From: Paenibacillus solanacearum
Lineage (GTDB): Bacteria > Bacillota > Bacilli > Paenibacillales > NBRC-103111
Reading direction: 5' to 3'
DNA length: 64,000 nucleotides
NCBI RefSeq assembly: GCF_910593845.1
Contig: NZ_CAJVAS010000002.1
Location: 181,398-245,397 of the forward strand
Shown: positions 8,948 through 18,355 of the stretch, one piece after another
Layout of the letters: each line of letters begins with the position of its first letter
How positions within the stretch are numbered: the stretch's first letter is position 1
The notes under the pieces: generated by a model
The model's database searches: none
The model's input: only the letters and a program-made list of their open reading frames with translations
What the model was told of the DNA's origin: nothing
Translations under genes and position numbers: made by a program

Positions 8948-10753
8948 ATGTCGTTAGACGGTCTCGTCGTACACAGCCTCGTGCATGAGCTGCAGCGCTG
9001 TGTCGGCGGCAGAATCAATAAAATTCAAATGCCCACCGAAAATGATATCGTGATGCAGCTTCGGATATCCGGCAGCGGGGTAAAGCTACTGCTATCCGCC
9101 AACCCGACTTATCCGAGAGTGCATCTTACCGAACAAAGCTACATCAATCCGTTGGAAGCCCCGATGTTCTGCATGCTGCTCCGCAAGCATTGCGAGGGCG
9201 GCGTCATTGAAGCGATCGAACAGCCGGGAATGGAACGCGTGGTTCATATAAAAATACGCCAGCGGGACGAGCTCGGCGATATTAGCACCAAGCTGATCGT
9301 GGTCGAAATTATGGGACGCCACAGCAACATCATTTTGTTGGACCCGATAGCCGGAACGATTCTCGACGGCATCCACCATGTCACCCCAGCAATCAGTTCC
9401 TACCGCATCGTTATGCCCGGGAGCGCTTATACCGCGCCGCCGGAGCAGCATAAAGAGCTTCCTTTCGGCTGGGGCAAGGAACGGTTTGCCTCCGCCTTCT
9501 GGCATATGCTCGCGGACGCGGAAGAAAACGTCGCCGAAGGCGTGCCTGGCGCAGCCCCGCGCTGGTGGGAGCAGGCGATCGTAAGGCAGTTCAGCGGATT
9601 TAGCCCGCTGGCCGCCAAAGAGCTTGTGCATCGTGCGATGAAAGCGGAAAGCGGCGCGGCCGAAATCGCGAACCCGGCTGATTTTGCCGTCAGCCTGTGG
9701 GAGCCGTTCCGCGAAGTGACCGGGCGGCTGCAAGCCCATCAGCCGGACACGAACATGGTGCTGCAGGAGCAAACCGGCAAAACGTTCTTCTCGGTCATCG
9801 AATTGACCCATATCGAGGGAAAGAAGACCCGGTTCGAGACGGTCAGCGCTTGCCTTGAGGCGTATTTCGGGGATAAAGCGGAACGGGATACGGTCAAGCA
9901 GCGTGTCTCGGACTTGCTTCGGCTGCTTACGAACGAGCGCAGCAAAAACGTCAAAAAGCTCGAGAAGCTGGAGGAAACGCTCGCGGACGCCCAGCAGGCG
10001 GACCGGTTCCGCATTGTGGGCGAGCTGCTGACCTCCTCGATGCACCTGATCCGCAAAGGTGATAAGCAGATCGAAGTGATCAATTATTACGACGAAGAGC
10101 AGCGCCCCGTCACCATCGAGCTGGACCCGCTGCTCACGCCGTCTGAAAATGCCCAGCGTTATTTCAAAAAATATACGAAAAGCAAAAATAGCCTAGCCGC
10201 GGTAAGCGAGCAAATGGCACAGGCCAACATGGAAATCCTTTATATGGATAACCTGCTGCAGCAGCTTGACAGCGCAGGACTTAGCGATATCGAGGAAATT
10301 CGCGAGGAGCTGGCGGAACAAGGGTATTTGCGCGCGCGGAACAAAAAAGGGCGCAAAAAAAAGCCGAATCAAAAGCCCGTTCTGGCCTGCTATACGTCAA
10401 GCGAGGGCATTCCGCTGTATGTCGGCAAAAACAATACGCAAAACGAATATTTGACGAACCGGCTTGCGCATGCGGGCGACACCTGGCTCCATACGAAAGA
10501 CATTCCGGGCTCTCATGTCGTCATCCGCAGCCCGGAGTATGGGGAAGCGACTTTGAACGAAGCCGCCCAACTGGCGGCCTATTTCAGCCAGGCCAAGCAA
10601 TCGAGCCAGGTGCCTGTCGATTATACGCTGATCAAGCATGTCCGGAAGCCCAGCGGCGCCAAGCCCGGCTTCGTTATCTACGATCATCAGAAGACGCTGT
10701 TCATTACGCCGGATGCCGAGCATATCAAGCAAATGCCGATGCAGCTGAAATAG
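8948..10753 (+). CDS. rqcH: Ribosome quality control protein RqcH (FbpA/NEMF family)
   Basis: 601 residues. RqcH binds obstructed 50S subunits with peptidyl-tRNA and recruits tRNA-Ala to add C-terminal alanine tails that mark stalled peptides for degradation. The N-terminal NFACT-N domain starts MSLDGLVVHSLVHELQ. A helical coiled-coil middle runs about 290-440. The C-terminal NFACT-R domain has YVGKNNTQNEYLTNRLA and DTWLHTKDIPGSHVVI. A lysine-rich segment GRKKKPNQK precedes NFACT-R. ATG 8948 has GGAG 9 bases upstream; ATG 8933 is too far from it. At residues 96-97 the sequence is ER where B. subtilis has the functional D97-R98 pair. Confidence 0.94.
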   Translation: MSLDGLVVHSLVHELQRCVGGRINKIQMPTENDIVMQLRISGSGVKLLLSANPTYPRVHLTEQSYINPLEAPMFCMLLRKHCEGGVIEAIEQPGMERVVHIKIRQRDELGDISTKLIVVEIMGRHSNIILLDPIAGTILDGIHHVTPAISSYRIVMPGSAYTAPPEQHKELPFGWGKERFASAFWHMLADAEENVAEGVPGAAPRWWEQAIVRQFSGFSPLAAKELVHRAMKAESGAAEIANPADFAVSLWEPFREVTGRLQAHQPDTNMVLQEQTGKTFFSVIELTHIEGKKTRFETVSACLEAYFGDKAERDTVKQRVSDLLRLLTNERSKNVKKLEKLEETLADAQQADRFRIVGELLTSSMHLIRKGDKQIEVINYYDEEQRPVTIELDPLLTPSENAQRYFKKYTKSKNSLAAVSEQMAQANMEILYMDNLLQQLDSAGLSDIEEIREELAEQGYLRARNKKGRKKKPNQKPVLACYTSSEGIPLYVGKNNTQNEYLTNRLAHAGDTWLHTKDIPGSHVVIRSPEYGEATLNEAAQLAAYFSQAKQSSQVPVDYTLIKHVRKPSGAKPGFVIYDHQKTLFITPDAEHIKQMPMQLK

Positions 10754-10839
10754 CGCTACTCTGCCATACAGAGGCGGGCCTCTATACCGGGTGACGATGG
10801 TTTTGTACCGCCTCGCTGCATCCGTTCCGTCTACAAGCA

Positions 10840-10885
10840 AAAAGGACCTCGATATCCACTTAACCGTGAATACCGAGGTCCTTTT
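10840..10885. terminator. Terminator between rqcH and galU
   Basis: A 12-bp perfect outer stem (10840-10851 with 10874-10885) with an imperfectly paired interior. Runs of T occur on the plus side and of A upstream, so it could stop transcription from both convergent genes. Confidence 0.75.
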
Positions 10886-10988
10886 AACTTGTACGGGGCT
10901 GCGCCGGACAAATCCGAGCATGGGGGGAACTCTAGCCCCAGCTGAGTCCATTTGTTCGCTTGCACTCGTTGCTGATGCGTCTCTTCTC

Positions 10989-11864
10989 TTAAAGTTCCTT
11001 TATTAGCCTGCGCAAATATTGCTTCAGCGGTTCATTCAGCTCGTCGCTAGCCAGCGCCATTTCGACGGTGGCCTCCACGAACCCGAGCTTATCGCCGACG
11101 TCGTACCGTTTTCCATCGAATTGGCAGGCGATCATCCGCCTCATTCGGTTCAATTCGCCCAGCGCATCCGTCAGCTGAATCTCGCCGTTGCGGCCCGGCT
11201 TGCTGTTTTCGAGAATAGCGAAAATTTCCGGCATGATGATGTAGCGGCCGATGACGGCCAAATTGGACGGCGCCTTGTCGCGTTCCGGCTTCTCGACCAA
11301 GTCGTCGATGTAGCAGTGCCGGTCCGATGCAGTGAGCGGATCCGGCGAAACGATGCCGTACTTGCCAACGTCCTCCCAAGGCACTTCCTGCACGGCAATG
11401 ACGGATGTCTCCGTTTGCTCGTACAGCTCGATCATTTGCTTGAGACACGGCTTCTCCGAGCGAATGATATCGTCTCCGAGCAGGACGGCGAACGGCTCGT
11501 TCCCGATAAACTTGCGCGCTGTCAGCACCGCATGCCCGAGCCCGAGCGGTTCTTTCTGCCGGATGTAATGCACATCGGCCAAATTCGATACAGAACGCAC
11601 GATTTCGAGCAGCTCCAGCGAGCCTTTATGCTCGAGCGCCGCTTCCAGCTCGATCGATTTGTCGAAATGATCCTCGATCGCGCGCTTGTGCCGGCCCGTG
11701 ACGATAATAATGTCCTCGATGCCCGACGAGATCGCTTCTTCCACGATATATTGAATGGCCGGCTTGTCGACGATCGGCAGCATTTCCTTCGGCTGCGCCT
11801 TCGTCGCGGGCAGGAAGCGGGTGCCTAGGCCCGCTGCGGGAATGATCGCTTTGCGAATGTTCAT
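10989..11864 (-). CDS. galU: UTP-glucose-1-phosphate uridylyltransferase
   Basis: 291 residues. It makes UDP-glucose from UTP and glucose 1-phosphate for cell-wall glycans, glycolipids and exopolysaccharide. The N-terminal nucleotide-binding loop is [20 protein letters not shown], followed by [12 protein letters not shown] and later [17 protein letters not shown] 11864 is preferred over upstream codons because it overlaps the stop of the preceding PHP gene as ATGA, a coupling arrangement, and has a GAGAGG site. Confidence 0.95.
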   Translation of the reverse strand: MNIRKAIIPAAGLGTRFLPATKAQPKEMLPIVDKPAIQYIVEEAISSGIEDIIIVTGRHKRAIEDHFDKSIELEAALEHKGSLELLEIVRSVSNLADVHYIRQKEPLGLGHAVLTARKFIGNEPFAVLLGDDIIRSEKPCLKQMIELYEQTETSVIAVQEVPWEDVGKYGIVSPDPLTASDRHCYIDDLVEKPERDKAPSNLAVIGRYIIMPEIFAILENSKPGRNGEIQLTDALGELNRMRRMIACQFDGKRYDVGDKLGFVEATVEMALASDELNEPLKQYLRRLIKEL

Positions 11865-12709
11865 GGCCGTCCGCCTCTCTGCTCGTACAGCCGCTTGCAC
11901 ACGCTCGCATCGATGCGCCTTGCGCCCAGCGGCGCGTGAAACACGACGCCTCCCCGCTCCCCGTGAAAATCGGAACCGGCCGTAATCGTCAGTCCCAGCG
12001 ACTCGGCTAACGCCGTATAATGCGTCTCTTGCTCCGGCGTATGATCCGAATGGTACGCCTCTAGACCGACCAGCCCGGCTTCCTTCAGCTGCGGAATGAT
12101 GTCATCTTGATCGTACAGCCCCGGATGCGCCAATACCGGCGCTCCTCCCGCTTCCAGAATCCACTGGATCGCGGTAATCGGCTCGATCCGCGGCGGGTTG
12201 ATATACGCGGCCGCTCCCTTGGCCAAATAGCGTTCGAACGCCTCGGCCATGTTCGCGACATAGCCTTTGCGGACGAGTGCATCGGCGATATGCGGCCGTC
12301 CGACGGTTTCTTCCGCCTTCTTCGAGGCCATGAGCGAAGCCATCACATCGTCCATGGTCACCTCGAGTCCCAATGCCTGCAGCCTCTCAATAATCATATC
12401 GTTGCGCCGGTCGCGCACACGCCGAAGTTCGGCGAGTCTCGACAAGAACGTCTCGTCTTTCCAGTCGATGAAATAGCCGAGAACATGAATGTCTTGGCCG
12501 GCATGTACGGTGCTGATTTCAACCCCCGGCACAACCTCGATCCCGTATTCCTTACCGGCTTCGATCGCTTCTGCCAGCCCCGCGACGGTATCGTGATCCG
12601 TTATGGCTACAGCAGCCAGACCAGCTGCGGCAGCCAGTTTTACGTTGTCCGCCGGAGGCTGCGTGCCGTCCGACGCCGTTGTATGTGAATGCAAATCGAC
12701 AAATGGCAT
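11861..12709 (-). CDS. PHP-domain phosphoesterase (YciV/RNase AM-like)
   Basis: About 282 residues of the polymerase-and-histidinol-phosphatase fold. Metal-binding motifs appear in order: [33 protein letters not shown] and AGSDFHGE. Related proteins hydrolyse 3',5'-nucleoside bisphosphates or trim RNA 5' ends; the substrate here is inferred only from the family. ATG 12709 has AGGGGA upstream; ATG 12736 is a weaker alternative. The stop overlaps the galU start by four bases. Confidence 0.88.
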   Translation of the reverse strand: MPFVDLHSHTTASDGTQPPADNVKLAAAAGLAAVAITDHDTVAGLAEAIEAGKEYGIEVVPGVEISTVHAGQDIHVLGYFIDWKDETFLSRLAELRRVRDRRNDMIIERLQALGLEVTMDDVMASLMASKKAEETVGRPHIADALVRKGYVANMAEAFERYLAKGAAAYINPPRIEPITAIQWILEAGGAPVLAHPGLYDQDDIIPQLKEAGLVGLEAYHSDHTPEQETHYTALAESLGLTITAGSDFHGERGGVVFHAPLGARRIDASVCKRLYEQRGGRP

Positions 12710-12797
12710 GCTGACATCCCCTTTTCTATCGTTCATTGCATCGCTGGCCCGCGCTTGTGCGGTGCAGCCGGGCGGATGCATTCTCCCTGGCTCCGTG

Positions 12798-13709
12798 TTA
12801 CAGCCACTGGCTTAAATCTTTCTCCCGCAAAAACGTAAGGAACGTCACGGCCGAAATCGGCAGCAGCGTAGAGTTCAGGTAGATCGCGTGAAAGCTGCGG
12901 CCAAAGCTGACCCCTTCCACGTCCTTCACCTGGATGACGCCGAGCGCGGACTCATGCTTGACCGACGATTGCGATAAAATCGAAATGCCCAGCCCCGCTT
13001 CCACCGCCGATTTCACCGCGCCGGTGCTGCCAAGCTCCATGACGATTTTGAGCGCGTCGCGGTCGTAACCGGCCCGCTCGAGCTCCTCCTCCATGACGGT
13101 CCGCGTTCCGGATCCTTGCTCCCGAAGCACGAACGGATAATGGAGCATCTCTTCGACGGTGACGCTTTCCTTCCCGGCCAGCGGATGATTTCGCGGCACG
13201 ATCAGCTTTAGCTCGTCGCTGAGCACCGCTTCGGTGTGCACGTCGGGGTGATGCACCTCCGCCTCGACAAGCCCGAACGTCAGCTGGTGCGCCAGCACCT
13301 CGTCGAGAATTTGCTTCGTATTGATCACTTTCATGCTGACGGATATGTTCGGGTATTCGCTGCTGAACGGCCCGAGCAGCCGCGGCAATATATATTCGCC
13401 GACTGTCAGGCTTGCCCCCAAATGAAGACGGTCTTCCAGCATATGCGTAAAGCGGGACATGCGAATGCCCGTTTCCTTGATCAGCTCGATGCTCTGCTTG
13501 GCGTACGGCAGCAAGGTTCGTCCCGCTTCCGTCAGCTCCACCCGCTTGGTGGAGCGCAGAAACAGCTTTGTGCCGAAATACTCCTCCAGCGACTGCACCT
13601 GCATCGTTACGGCGGGCTGCGTCATATGAAGCGCCTGTGCGGCGTGCGAGAAGCTGCCTTTTTCCGCAACGGTATAAAAAATGTGAAGCTGATGAAAATT
13701 AAGCGCCAT
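12798..13709 (-). CDS. LysR-family transcriptional regulator
   Basis: 303 residues. The N-terminal winged helix-turn-helix (about 1-60) reads FHQLHIFYTVAEKGSFSHAA and MTQPAVTMQVQSLE. The rest is a LysR substrate-binding domain. The sequence resembles the CysL/YwfK group, but I cannot assign the effector. The LysR rule that a target gene is divergent gives no clear candidate here, because the upstream gene lies on the same strand. The start ATG 13709 follows GGAGG. Confidence 0.88.
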   Translation of the reverse strand: MALNFHQLHIFYTVAEKGSFSHAAQALHMTQPAVTMQVQSLEEYFGTKLFLRSTKRVELTEAGRTLLPYAKQSIELIKETGIRMSRFTHMLEDRLHLGASLTVGEYILPRLLGPFSSEYPNISVSMKVINTKQILDEVLAHQLTFGLVEAEVHHPDVHTEAVLSDELKLIVPRNHPLAGKESVTVEEMLHYPFVLREQGSGTRTVMEEELERAGYDRDALKIVMELGSTGAVKSAVEAGLGISILSQSSVKHESALGVIQVKDVEGVSFGRSFHAIYLNSTLLPISAVTFLTFLREKDLSQWL

Positions 13710-13750
13710 GATTGTTCCTCCGGTGGAGCATGAATACTACACATTATACC

Positions 13751-13788
13751 AAAAAACAAAGAGGCATGCCTGATTTTCGGCACACCTC
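13751..13788 (-). terminator. Intrinsic terminator after the 13805-14242 gene
   Basis: A 10-bp stem with two G-U pairs (13761-13770 with 13779-13788), followed on the minus strand by TTTGTTTTTT. Confidence 0.75.
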
Positions 13789-13804
13789 CCGGATCATTCG
13801 CCTA

Positions 13805-14242
13805 TTATCTTCGTTTCCGGCTGTTCTTAATGAGCGTCATCCGCCGAGAATGACGCAACCATGAATAGTAGGAGCGCAAATCCCGAAGCTCCATCGTTTC
13901 GGACATACGGCCGAGAAACGTCACGACGATCATTTTATAATAAACGGGTCCCGGTCCTTTATATTCAGGTTGTACGGGCGTAAATTCCGCGACCATCACC
14001 AAGTCTTCATCGATCAGGAACACGTCCTGCTCGTTCTTGTAATAGGTGCGTATGGAATCCGTCTTCAGTTTGCTCCATAAAAAAGCGGAAATATCCGCGA
14101 AACCGGTCTTCTCCGACTCCACGCGATCCGCCCAGCGGCTTCGGGCATGATGAGTGATGATGATCTCTGCAATCCTTCTGTTGCCAAGAAGAGTCGTATT
14201 CGTTTCGTTCTTCTCCAAACCTTCGATTTTGCTCGAGCCCAT
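13805..14242 (-). CDS. Conserved hypothetical protein, 145 residues
   Basis: I do not recognise this family. It is basic at the C-terminus (RHSRRMTLIKNSRKRR) and has no membrane segment or signal peptide. Near residue 30 is IIITHHARSRWADRV, and mid-protein is DVFLIDEDLVMVAEF followed by KMIVVTFLGR. This resembles small alpha/beta proteins of the relaxed-nuclease or toxin type, but no catalytic set can be argued. The ATG at 14242 has GAGGG 8 bases upstream, and its own terminator follows, so it looks monocistronic. Confidence 0.7.
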   Translation of the reverse strand: MGSSKIEGLEKNETNTTLLGNRRIAEIIITHHARSRWADRVESEKTGFADISAFLWSKLKTDSIRTYYKNEQDVFLIDEDLVMVAEFTPVQPEYKGPGPVYYKMIVVTFLGRMSETMELRDLRSYYSWLRHSRRMTLIKNSRKRR

Positions 14243-14384
14243 TATCCATACCCTCTTCCTATAAAAATAGTTCTTTAAACCTATGTACTGTATGATCGCT
14301 TATCTATTATTTTAGTTCATTTAGGCACAGAATCAACTTAAAAAATCTTTAGAAAACCTACATTTCGAAAACAAATCACAAAAA

Positions 14385-14412
14385 ACAAAAAAGCTTCTGC
14401 GAACAGAAGCTT
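14385..14412 (-). terminator. Intrinsic terminator of ylbG
   Basis: A perfect 9-bp stem (14391-14399 with 14404-14412) with a CGAA loop and a T-rich tail on the minus strand. Confidence 0.85.
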
Positions 14413-14444
14413 CATGCCAGGCGTATCGTATAGGAGCGTGCAAA

Positions 14445-14711
14445 TTATAGCGTGTAGAATCTTGTTTTATCAGGAATATTACTGTTATACTCGGTTTTGA
14501 TTTCACTGCGGTAAGACCGCTCGACTTTCTTAACGAACGGAAGCCTTTGCAGTTGTTTGACCGTCTCGTCGAGCCGACTCGCATAGACGTACATAGCGGC
14601 GTAATGCAGCTTTTTGGATATAAAATGGACGTTGCCGTACTTCTCCAAATGCTTGCCTGCCGCCTTCAAATCATTAACCCACACGATGATGCCGCTACGC
14701 TCGGTAAACAT
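14445..14711 (-). CDS. ylbG: YlbG family protein (DUF2129)
   Basis: 88 residues with the pattern LEKYGNVHFISKKLHYAAMYV and LPFVKKVERSYRSEIKTE, matching YlbG of B. subtilis (its RKYGN..YVS and FVKKVEPSYRP segments). Function is unknown. In B. subtilis ylbG follows ylbF directly; here an asparaginase gene on the opposite strand separates them. ATG 14711 has AAGGG seven bases upstream. Confidence 0.88.
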   Translation of the reverse strand: MFTERSGIIVWVNDLKAAGKHLEKYGNVHFISKKLHYAAMYVYASRLDETVKQLQRLPFVKKVERSYRSEIKTEYNSNIPDKTRFYTL

Positions 14712-14763
14712 GGGAAAACCCTTCTTTCATTGCCATTATATTTTTGGGAAAGGAACGATCATC

Positions 14764-15786
14764 ATGTCGTCTTCCGCTGCAGCACAAATATTAATCGAAG
14801 TCACTCGGGGAGCGATGACGGAAAGCGTGCACCGCGGGCATATATCCGTCGTTGATTTCCGCCGTCATACGATAGCGTTCACCGGAAATCCGGATTATTA
14901 TACGTATATCCGCTCTACCGCCAAACCGATTCAGGCGATCCCGCTGCTCGAAGCCGGCGGCTTGGAGCGCTATAGCTTCACCCCGGCCGAACTCGCGCTT
15001 TGCTGCGCATCCCACAATGGAGAATCGGCGCATGCCGAAACCGCGCTGGCCGTGCTTCGGAAATCAGGACTCGATGAAAGCGCTCTTAGGTGCGGCGTGC
15101 ACGAGCCGCTCTACAGGCCGGCTGCGGACGCGCTCAAGCAATCCGGGCAAACTGCGACGCCGCTGCACAATAACTGCTCCGGCAAACATGCCGGCATGCT
15201 CGCATTGTCGGTTCTTTTGCAGGCGCCTACTCAACAGTATACCGCAACGGCTCATCCTGTCCAGCTAAAAATGCTCCAGACGGTCGCGGAGATGTGCGGC
15301 GTCGCTCCGGAAAGCATCGGCCTCGGAACGGACGGCTGTGGCGTGCCGGTATTTGCCATGCCCCTGTCGGCGCTGGCGTATGGATACGCGCGACTGGGCC
15401 GGCCTGAGGAGCTGTCCGCGCCAAGGGCGGACGCCTGCCGACAGGTAATCAGCGCCATGCGCGCGGCGCCCTATTATGTAGCCGGTACCGGGCGATATGA
15501 CACCCGGCTCGCCGAAGTAACCGGCGGTCGCATCATCGGCAAGATGGGTGCCGAAGGCGTCTATGCGCTTACCGTTCCACAGGAGGGCCTCGGCCTCGCG
15601 CTCAAGATCGAGGACGGCGCCGAGCGCGCGCTGTATCCTGCGGCTACTGAAGCGCTGCTCCAGCTCGGTCTGCTGTCACCGTCCGAAGCGGATCAGCTCG
15701 AGGCGTTCCATCAGCCTGCGGTCACGAATCGCCGCGGCGAAACGGTCGGCATCATCCGGCCGGTGTTCCGGCTTCAACGAAGCTGA
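14764..15786 (+). CDS. Asparaginase (type II, COG4448 family)
   Basis: 340 residues. This family hydrolyses L-asparagine to aspartate and ammonia and is unrelated to the classical AnsA/AnsB fold. Characteristic segments are RSTAKPIQAIPLLE, CCASHNGESAH, NNCSGKHAGML and DGCGVPVFAMPL. No signal peptide is seen, so it is probably cytoplasmic. ATG 14764 has AAAGGA 9 bases upstream; the open frame begins at 14614 but that extension overlaps ylbG. The end is 13 bases from the end of convergent ylbF, leaving little room for a terminator. Confidence 0.88.
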   Translation: MSSSAAAQILIEVTRGAMTESVHRGHISVVDFRRHTIAFTGNPDYYTYIRSTAKPIQAIPLLEAGGLERYSFTPAELALCCASHNGESAHAETALAVLRKSGLDESALRCGVHEPLYRPAADALKQSGQTATPLHNNCSGKHAGMLALSVLLQAPTQQYTATAHPVQLKMLQTVAEMCGVAPESIGLGTDGCGVPVFAMPLSALAYGYARLGRPEELSAPRADACRQVISAMRAAPYYVAGTGRYDTRLAEVTGGRIIGKMGAEGVYALTVPQEGLGLALKIEDGAERALYPAATEALLQLGLLSPSEADQLEAFHQPAVTNRRGETVGIIRPVFRLQRS

Positions 15787-15799
15787 ACCGGGCAGCTCG

Positions 15800-16246
15800 T
15801 TAGCCGCATTTGCCGCTGCAGCTCCCGCCGGTCGAGCAGCCGCCGCCGCTGTCAAGCGGGTCGTTGCCCGGAACCTTGATCGTATCGGAGACGGCAAATG
15901 CGATCGATTGCGACACTTCGTGCAGCAGTTCGTCGAGCTTGCGCTCCGCATCCTTGAAGCGGTTTACGCACTCAATCGCATCGAGCTGCCGAATCACTTC
16001 ATTGACCTGGTCCATCGCTTCGTGGTAATTCGGATGATAATGCCCGAAGCGCTGGGTTTCCTCGAACAGCTCCTTCTTCCGGTTAAGCAGCGGCATGAGC
16101 CGCTTCACTTCCTGATCCTCGTCCTTGCGTTGTTTCCAATATAGGTAATCCGCCGTTTCCGCGGAATTTTTTATCATGTCGGCAAGCTCGTAAGCCCCCA
16201 GCAAGATAGCAGACATGTCGAGCGTCTGCGGTTCCATGATCGCCAT
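15800..16246 (-). CDS. ylbF: YlbF/RicF subunit of the YaaT-YlbF-YmcA complex
   Basis: 148 residues, mostly helical, with the YlbF/YmcA core (RFGHYHPNYHEAMDQVNEVIRQLDAI). The C-terminus GGGCSTGGSCSGKCG has three cysteines. In B. subtilis the Ric complex (RicA/F/T) carries [4Fe-4S] clusters, promotes RNase Y-dependent mRNA maturation and affects competence, sporulation and biofilm. The cysteine tail matches that cluster-binding role (inference). ATG 16246 has AGGTG 8 bases upstream. Confidence 0.9.
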   Translation of the reverse strand: MAIMEPQTLDMSAILLGAYELADMIKNSAETADYLYWKQRKDEDQEVKRLMPLLNRKKELFEETQRFGHYHPNYHEAMDQVNEVIRQLDAIECVNRFKDAERKLDELLHEVSQSIAFAVSDTIKVPGNDPLDSGGGCSTGGSCSGKCG

Positions 16247-16324
16247 GGTTCAAGCACCTGCCTTTCGCTCATCCATTTGTCCTTTGCATCTACCTCTCTA
16301 TCATATCACATTCGCCGAGCTACA

Positions 16325-18355
16325 TTAATATAAATATTTATCATTAATGCCAGGAAGAATCAGCTTCATCTCCTGCCATTCCTCCGGCATGAGCCGCATT
16401 TCCGCGGCCGGATCGGCCGATTCGGCCGTGCGGACAATCCCCGTCATGCACCAGCTGCCACGTGTGTCCTGCAGCTTATGCGGGGCGATCCGGTAATCGC
16501 AGCCGTTTTTGCGGATTTGCAGCACCGTTTTCATCCGAATCGCCTGCTCCACCATTTCTTTGCGCGTCGACGCGTGGTAGGCGCGATAGTCTTTCAGCCA
16601 GCTGGCGGGAATATCCGCATAGTCGGGATATAAATCCGCCGCACTCGGGATGCGCGCTTCCATTTCATAGTAGGCGACCGAGGTGCGGGAATAGATGAAG
16701 CCTTTGTCTCCCGTCGGTTCGCGCCGCTCTTGAAGGCTGTTCTCCCCGAGCACGTCCAGCTTTGGATACGTTATCGCTTGCGCTGCCGGACCATTTCCGC
16801 CAGTGTCCGGCAAGAGCCCCGGGAGCCAGCCCGCTTTCTCAAGCGCCGCGGCCAGCGGCTTGACGTCGTCCGGCGCAATCAAATAATGCGTGCCGCCGAG
16901 TTTCTCGCGCAAATAAGAGACCGCCCCGGGAATCCGCTCCAGCGATTGCGCGGTCGCTTCATCCGCGCAGCGCAGCAGGCATGCCTGCAGGAAGCGCGTC
17001 TTGCCGTACGGCGCCGCCCACTGCTCCACCGCCAGCCGGACATGCTCCGGCACGCCGTACAACGCGCGCTCCTCCAGAAACGCAGCGATCGCTTCGGCCG
17101 TTCTGCCGTTATCCAGCGCCCGGCGCACACTGTTTTTCGTCAGCTTGAACACGCTGATCTGATCGAGCCGCACCGTGTCGGCCAGACAGCACAGCTCCCA
17201 GAGCACCTTCCCGGGCACATCGGGAGGCGCGAAGATTTCAAAATCCGGCTGGATCATCAAGGCTCCGTCTTCCGAAGCGTCCGCTTCTTCGGCCGCAGCC
17301 GGAACCGGCTGCTCGACCCACCGAAACCACGCCTCGTCCGCTGTCAGGCTTCGGCCTTCCTCTATCCAGCCGAATGCTACCAGCGGCTGCAGCCACCGTT
17401 CCTGCAGCAGACGACGCGGATCCTCCTCCGTCTCGTGCCGCTCCAATATCCCTAACTCCGCCAACCAGGCTATCAATGTGTCCGCTTGAAACCATTGTCC
17501 GCCGGAAGCAAGCCGTTCCGCCATGCACACAGCATGCTGCATCCACGCTTGCGCCGGCCACGTCAGCTGCTTCCACTGCGCGTACAACCGTTTCGTTTGC
17601 GCTTCCGGCGGCATCGAAAGCCATTCTTCGATCGCACCGGGCTGCAGCTCCAGCTCGTCTCCGTTTGACGTGAGCAGCTGCAGCCGCAGCAAAAAGTCCA
17701 ATGCGACGGCCACCGGCAGCGAATAGGCGTCTGCATAAGCATACTTGAGCGAGGCGCCCTGCAGCAGCGCTTCGTCCAGGCTGATCTGCTCCGCGAGCTT
17801 CTGCAACTGCTTCTTATGTACCGTGCCGCCCTTCGACAGCTTCAACCCATGCCGGGCAGCGAATACAAGCGCTTGGAACAGCTCCAGACGCAAACCGAGC
17901 CGCGCGCTGCGAGTCACTTCCGGCATGACGTCATCCCCCGATCGCTCGGGAGCGGAGGAATGTACAGCAGGCAGTACCAACTCGCGCCACGTTCTGAATC
18001 CATCAGCGGGAAGCAAGTACAAATATTCTCCCCACGTTTTGCGAAAGGCGAATACGATTCCTTTGCGCATCAGCCCGCTCAGGCCATGCCGCATTTCCGC
18101 CCCGGACAATACGGGCGATGCCGCCTTCTCAAGCCGCGCCTCGTCAAAGGGCTCGCTGCCAATATAAAGAACGAGTGTTCTTAGCACCATTCGTTCCGTT
18201 TCGTTCATGCGGCCCAGGATCGTCTCCATGACGACCGGGTCCGTGCAAACGTCCGCGAGCGATACGCCACGGCTTAGCCACGGCCGGTACAGCTCCGTCT
18301 CGAGACTTCGCCGCAGCTCGGACGGCATTCGCTTCAACAGCTCCGCATAGTTCAT
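16325..18355 (-). CDS. Helicase-associated partner protein (XPB N-terminal-like domain)
   Basis: 676 residues with no helicase motifs. The N-terminus (MNYAELLKRMPSELRRSLE, then MNETERMVLRTLVLY) suggests helix-turn-helix-like repeats. The middle, with MIQPDFEIFAPPDVP at about 360-375 and a following helical region, matches the helicase-associated domain that sits N-terminal of XPB or encoded beside it. The start ATG overlaps the helicase stop by four bases (ATGA), so both are made from one mRNA and probably act together. It may regulate or load the helicase; this is inference from context. Confidence 0.75.
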   Translation of the reverse strand: MNYAELLKRMPSELRRSLETELYRPWLSRGVSLADVCTDPVVMETILGRMNETERMVLRTLVLYIGSEPFDEARLEKAASPVLSGAEMRHGLSGLMRKGIVFAFRKTWGEYLYLLPADGFRTWRELVLPAVHSSAPERSGDDVMPEVTRSARLGLRLELFQALVFAARHGLKLSKGGTVHKKQLQKLAEQISLDEALLQGASLKYAYADAYSLPVAVALDFLLRLQLLTSNGDELELQPGAIEEWLSMPPEAQTKRLYAQWKQLTWPAQAWMQHAVCMAERLASGGQWFQADTLIAWLAELGILERHETEEDPRRLLQERWLQPLVAFGWIEEGRSLTADEAWFRWVEQPVPAAAEEADASEDGALMIQPDFEIFAPPDVPGKVLWELCCLADTVRLDQISVFKLTKNSVRRALDNGRTAEAIAAFLEERALYGVPEHVRLAVEQWAAPYGKTRFLQACLLRCADEATAQSLERIPGAVSYLREKLGGTHYLIAPDDVKPLAAALEKAGWLPGLLPDTGGNGPAAQAITYPKLDVLGENSLQERREPTGDKGFIYSRTSVAYYEMEARIPSAADLYPDYADIPASWLKDYRAYHASTRKEMVEQAIRMKTVLQIRKNGCDYRIAPHKLQDTRGSWCMTGIVRTAESADPAAEMRLMPEEWQEMKLILPGINDKYLY

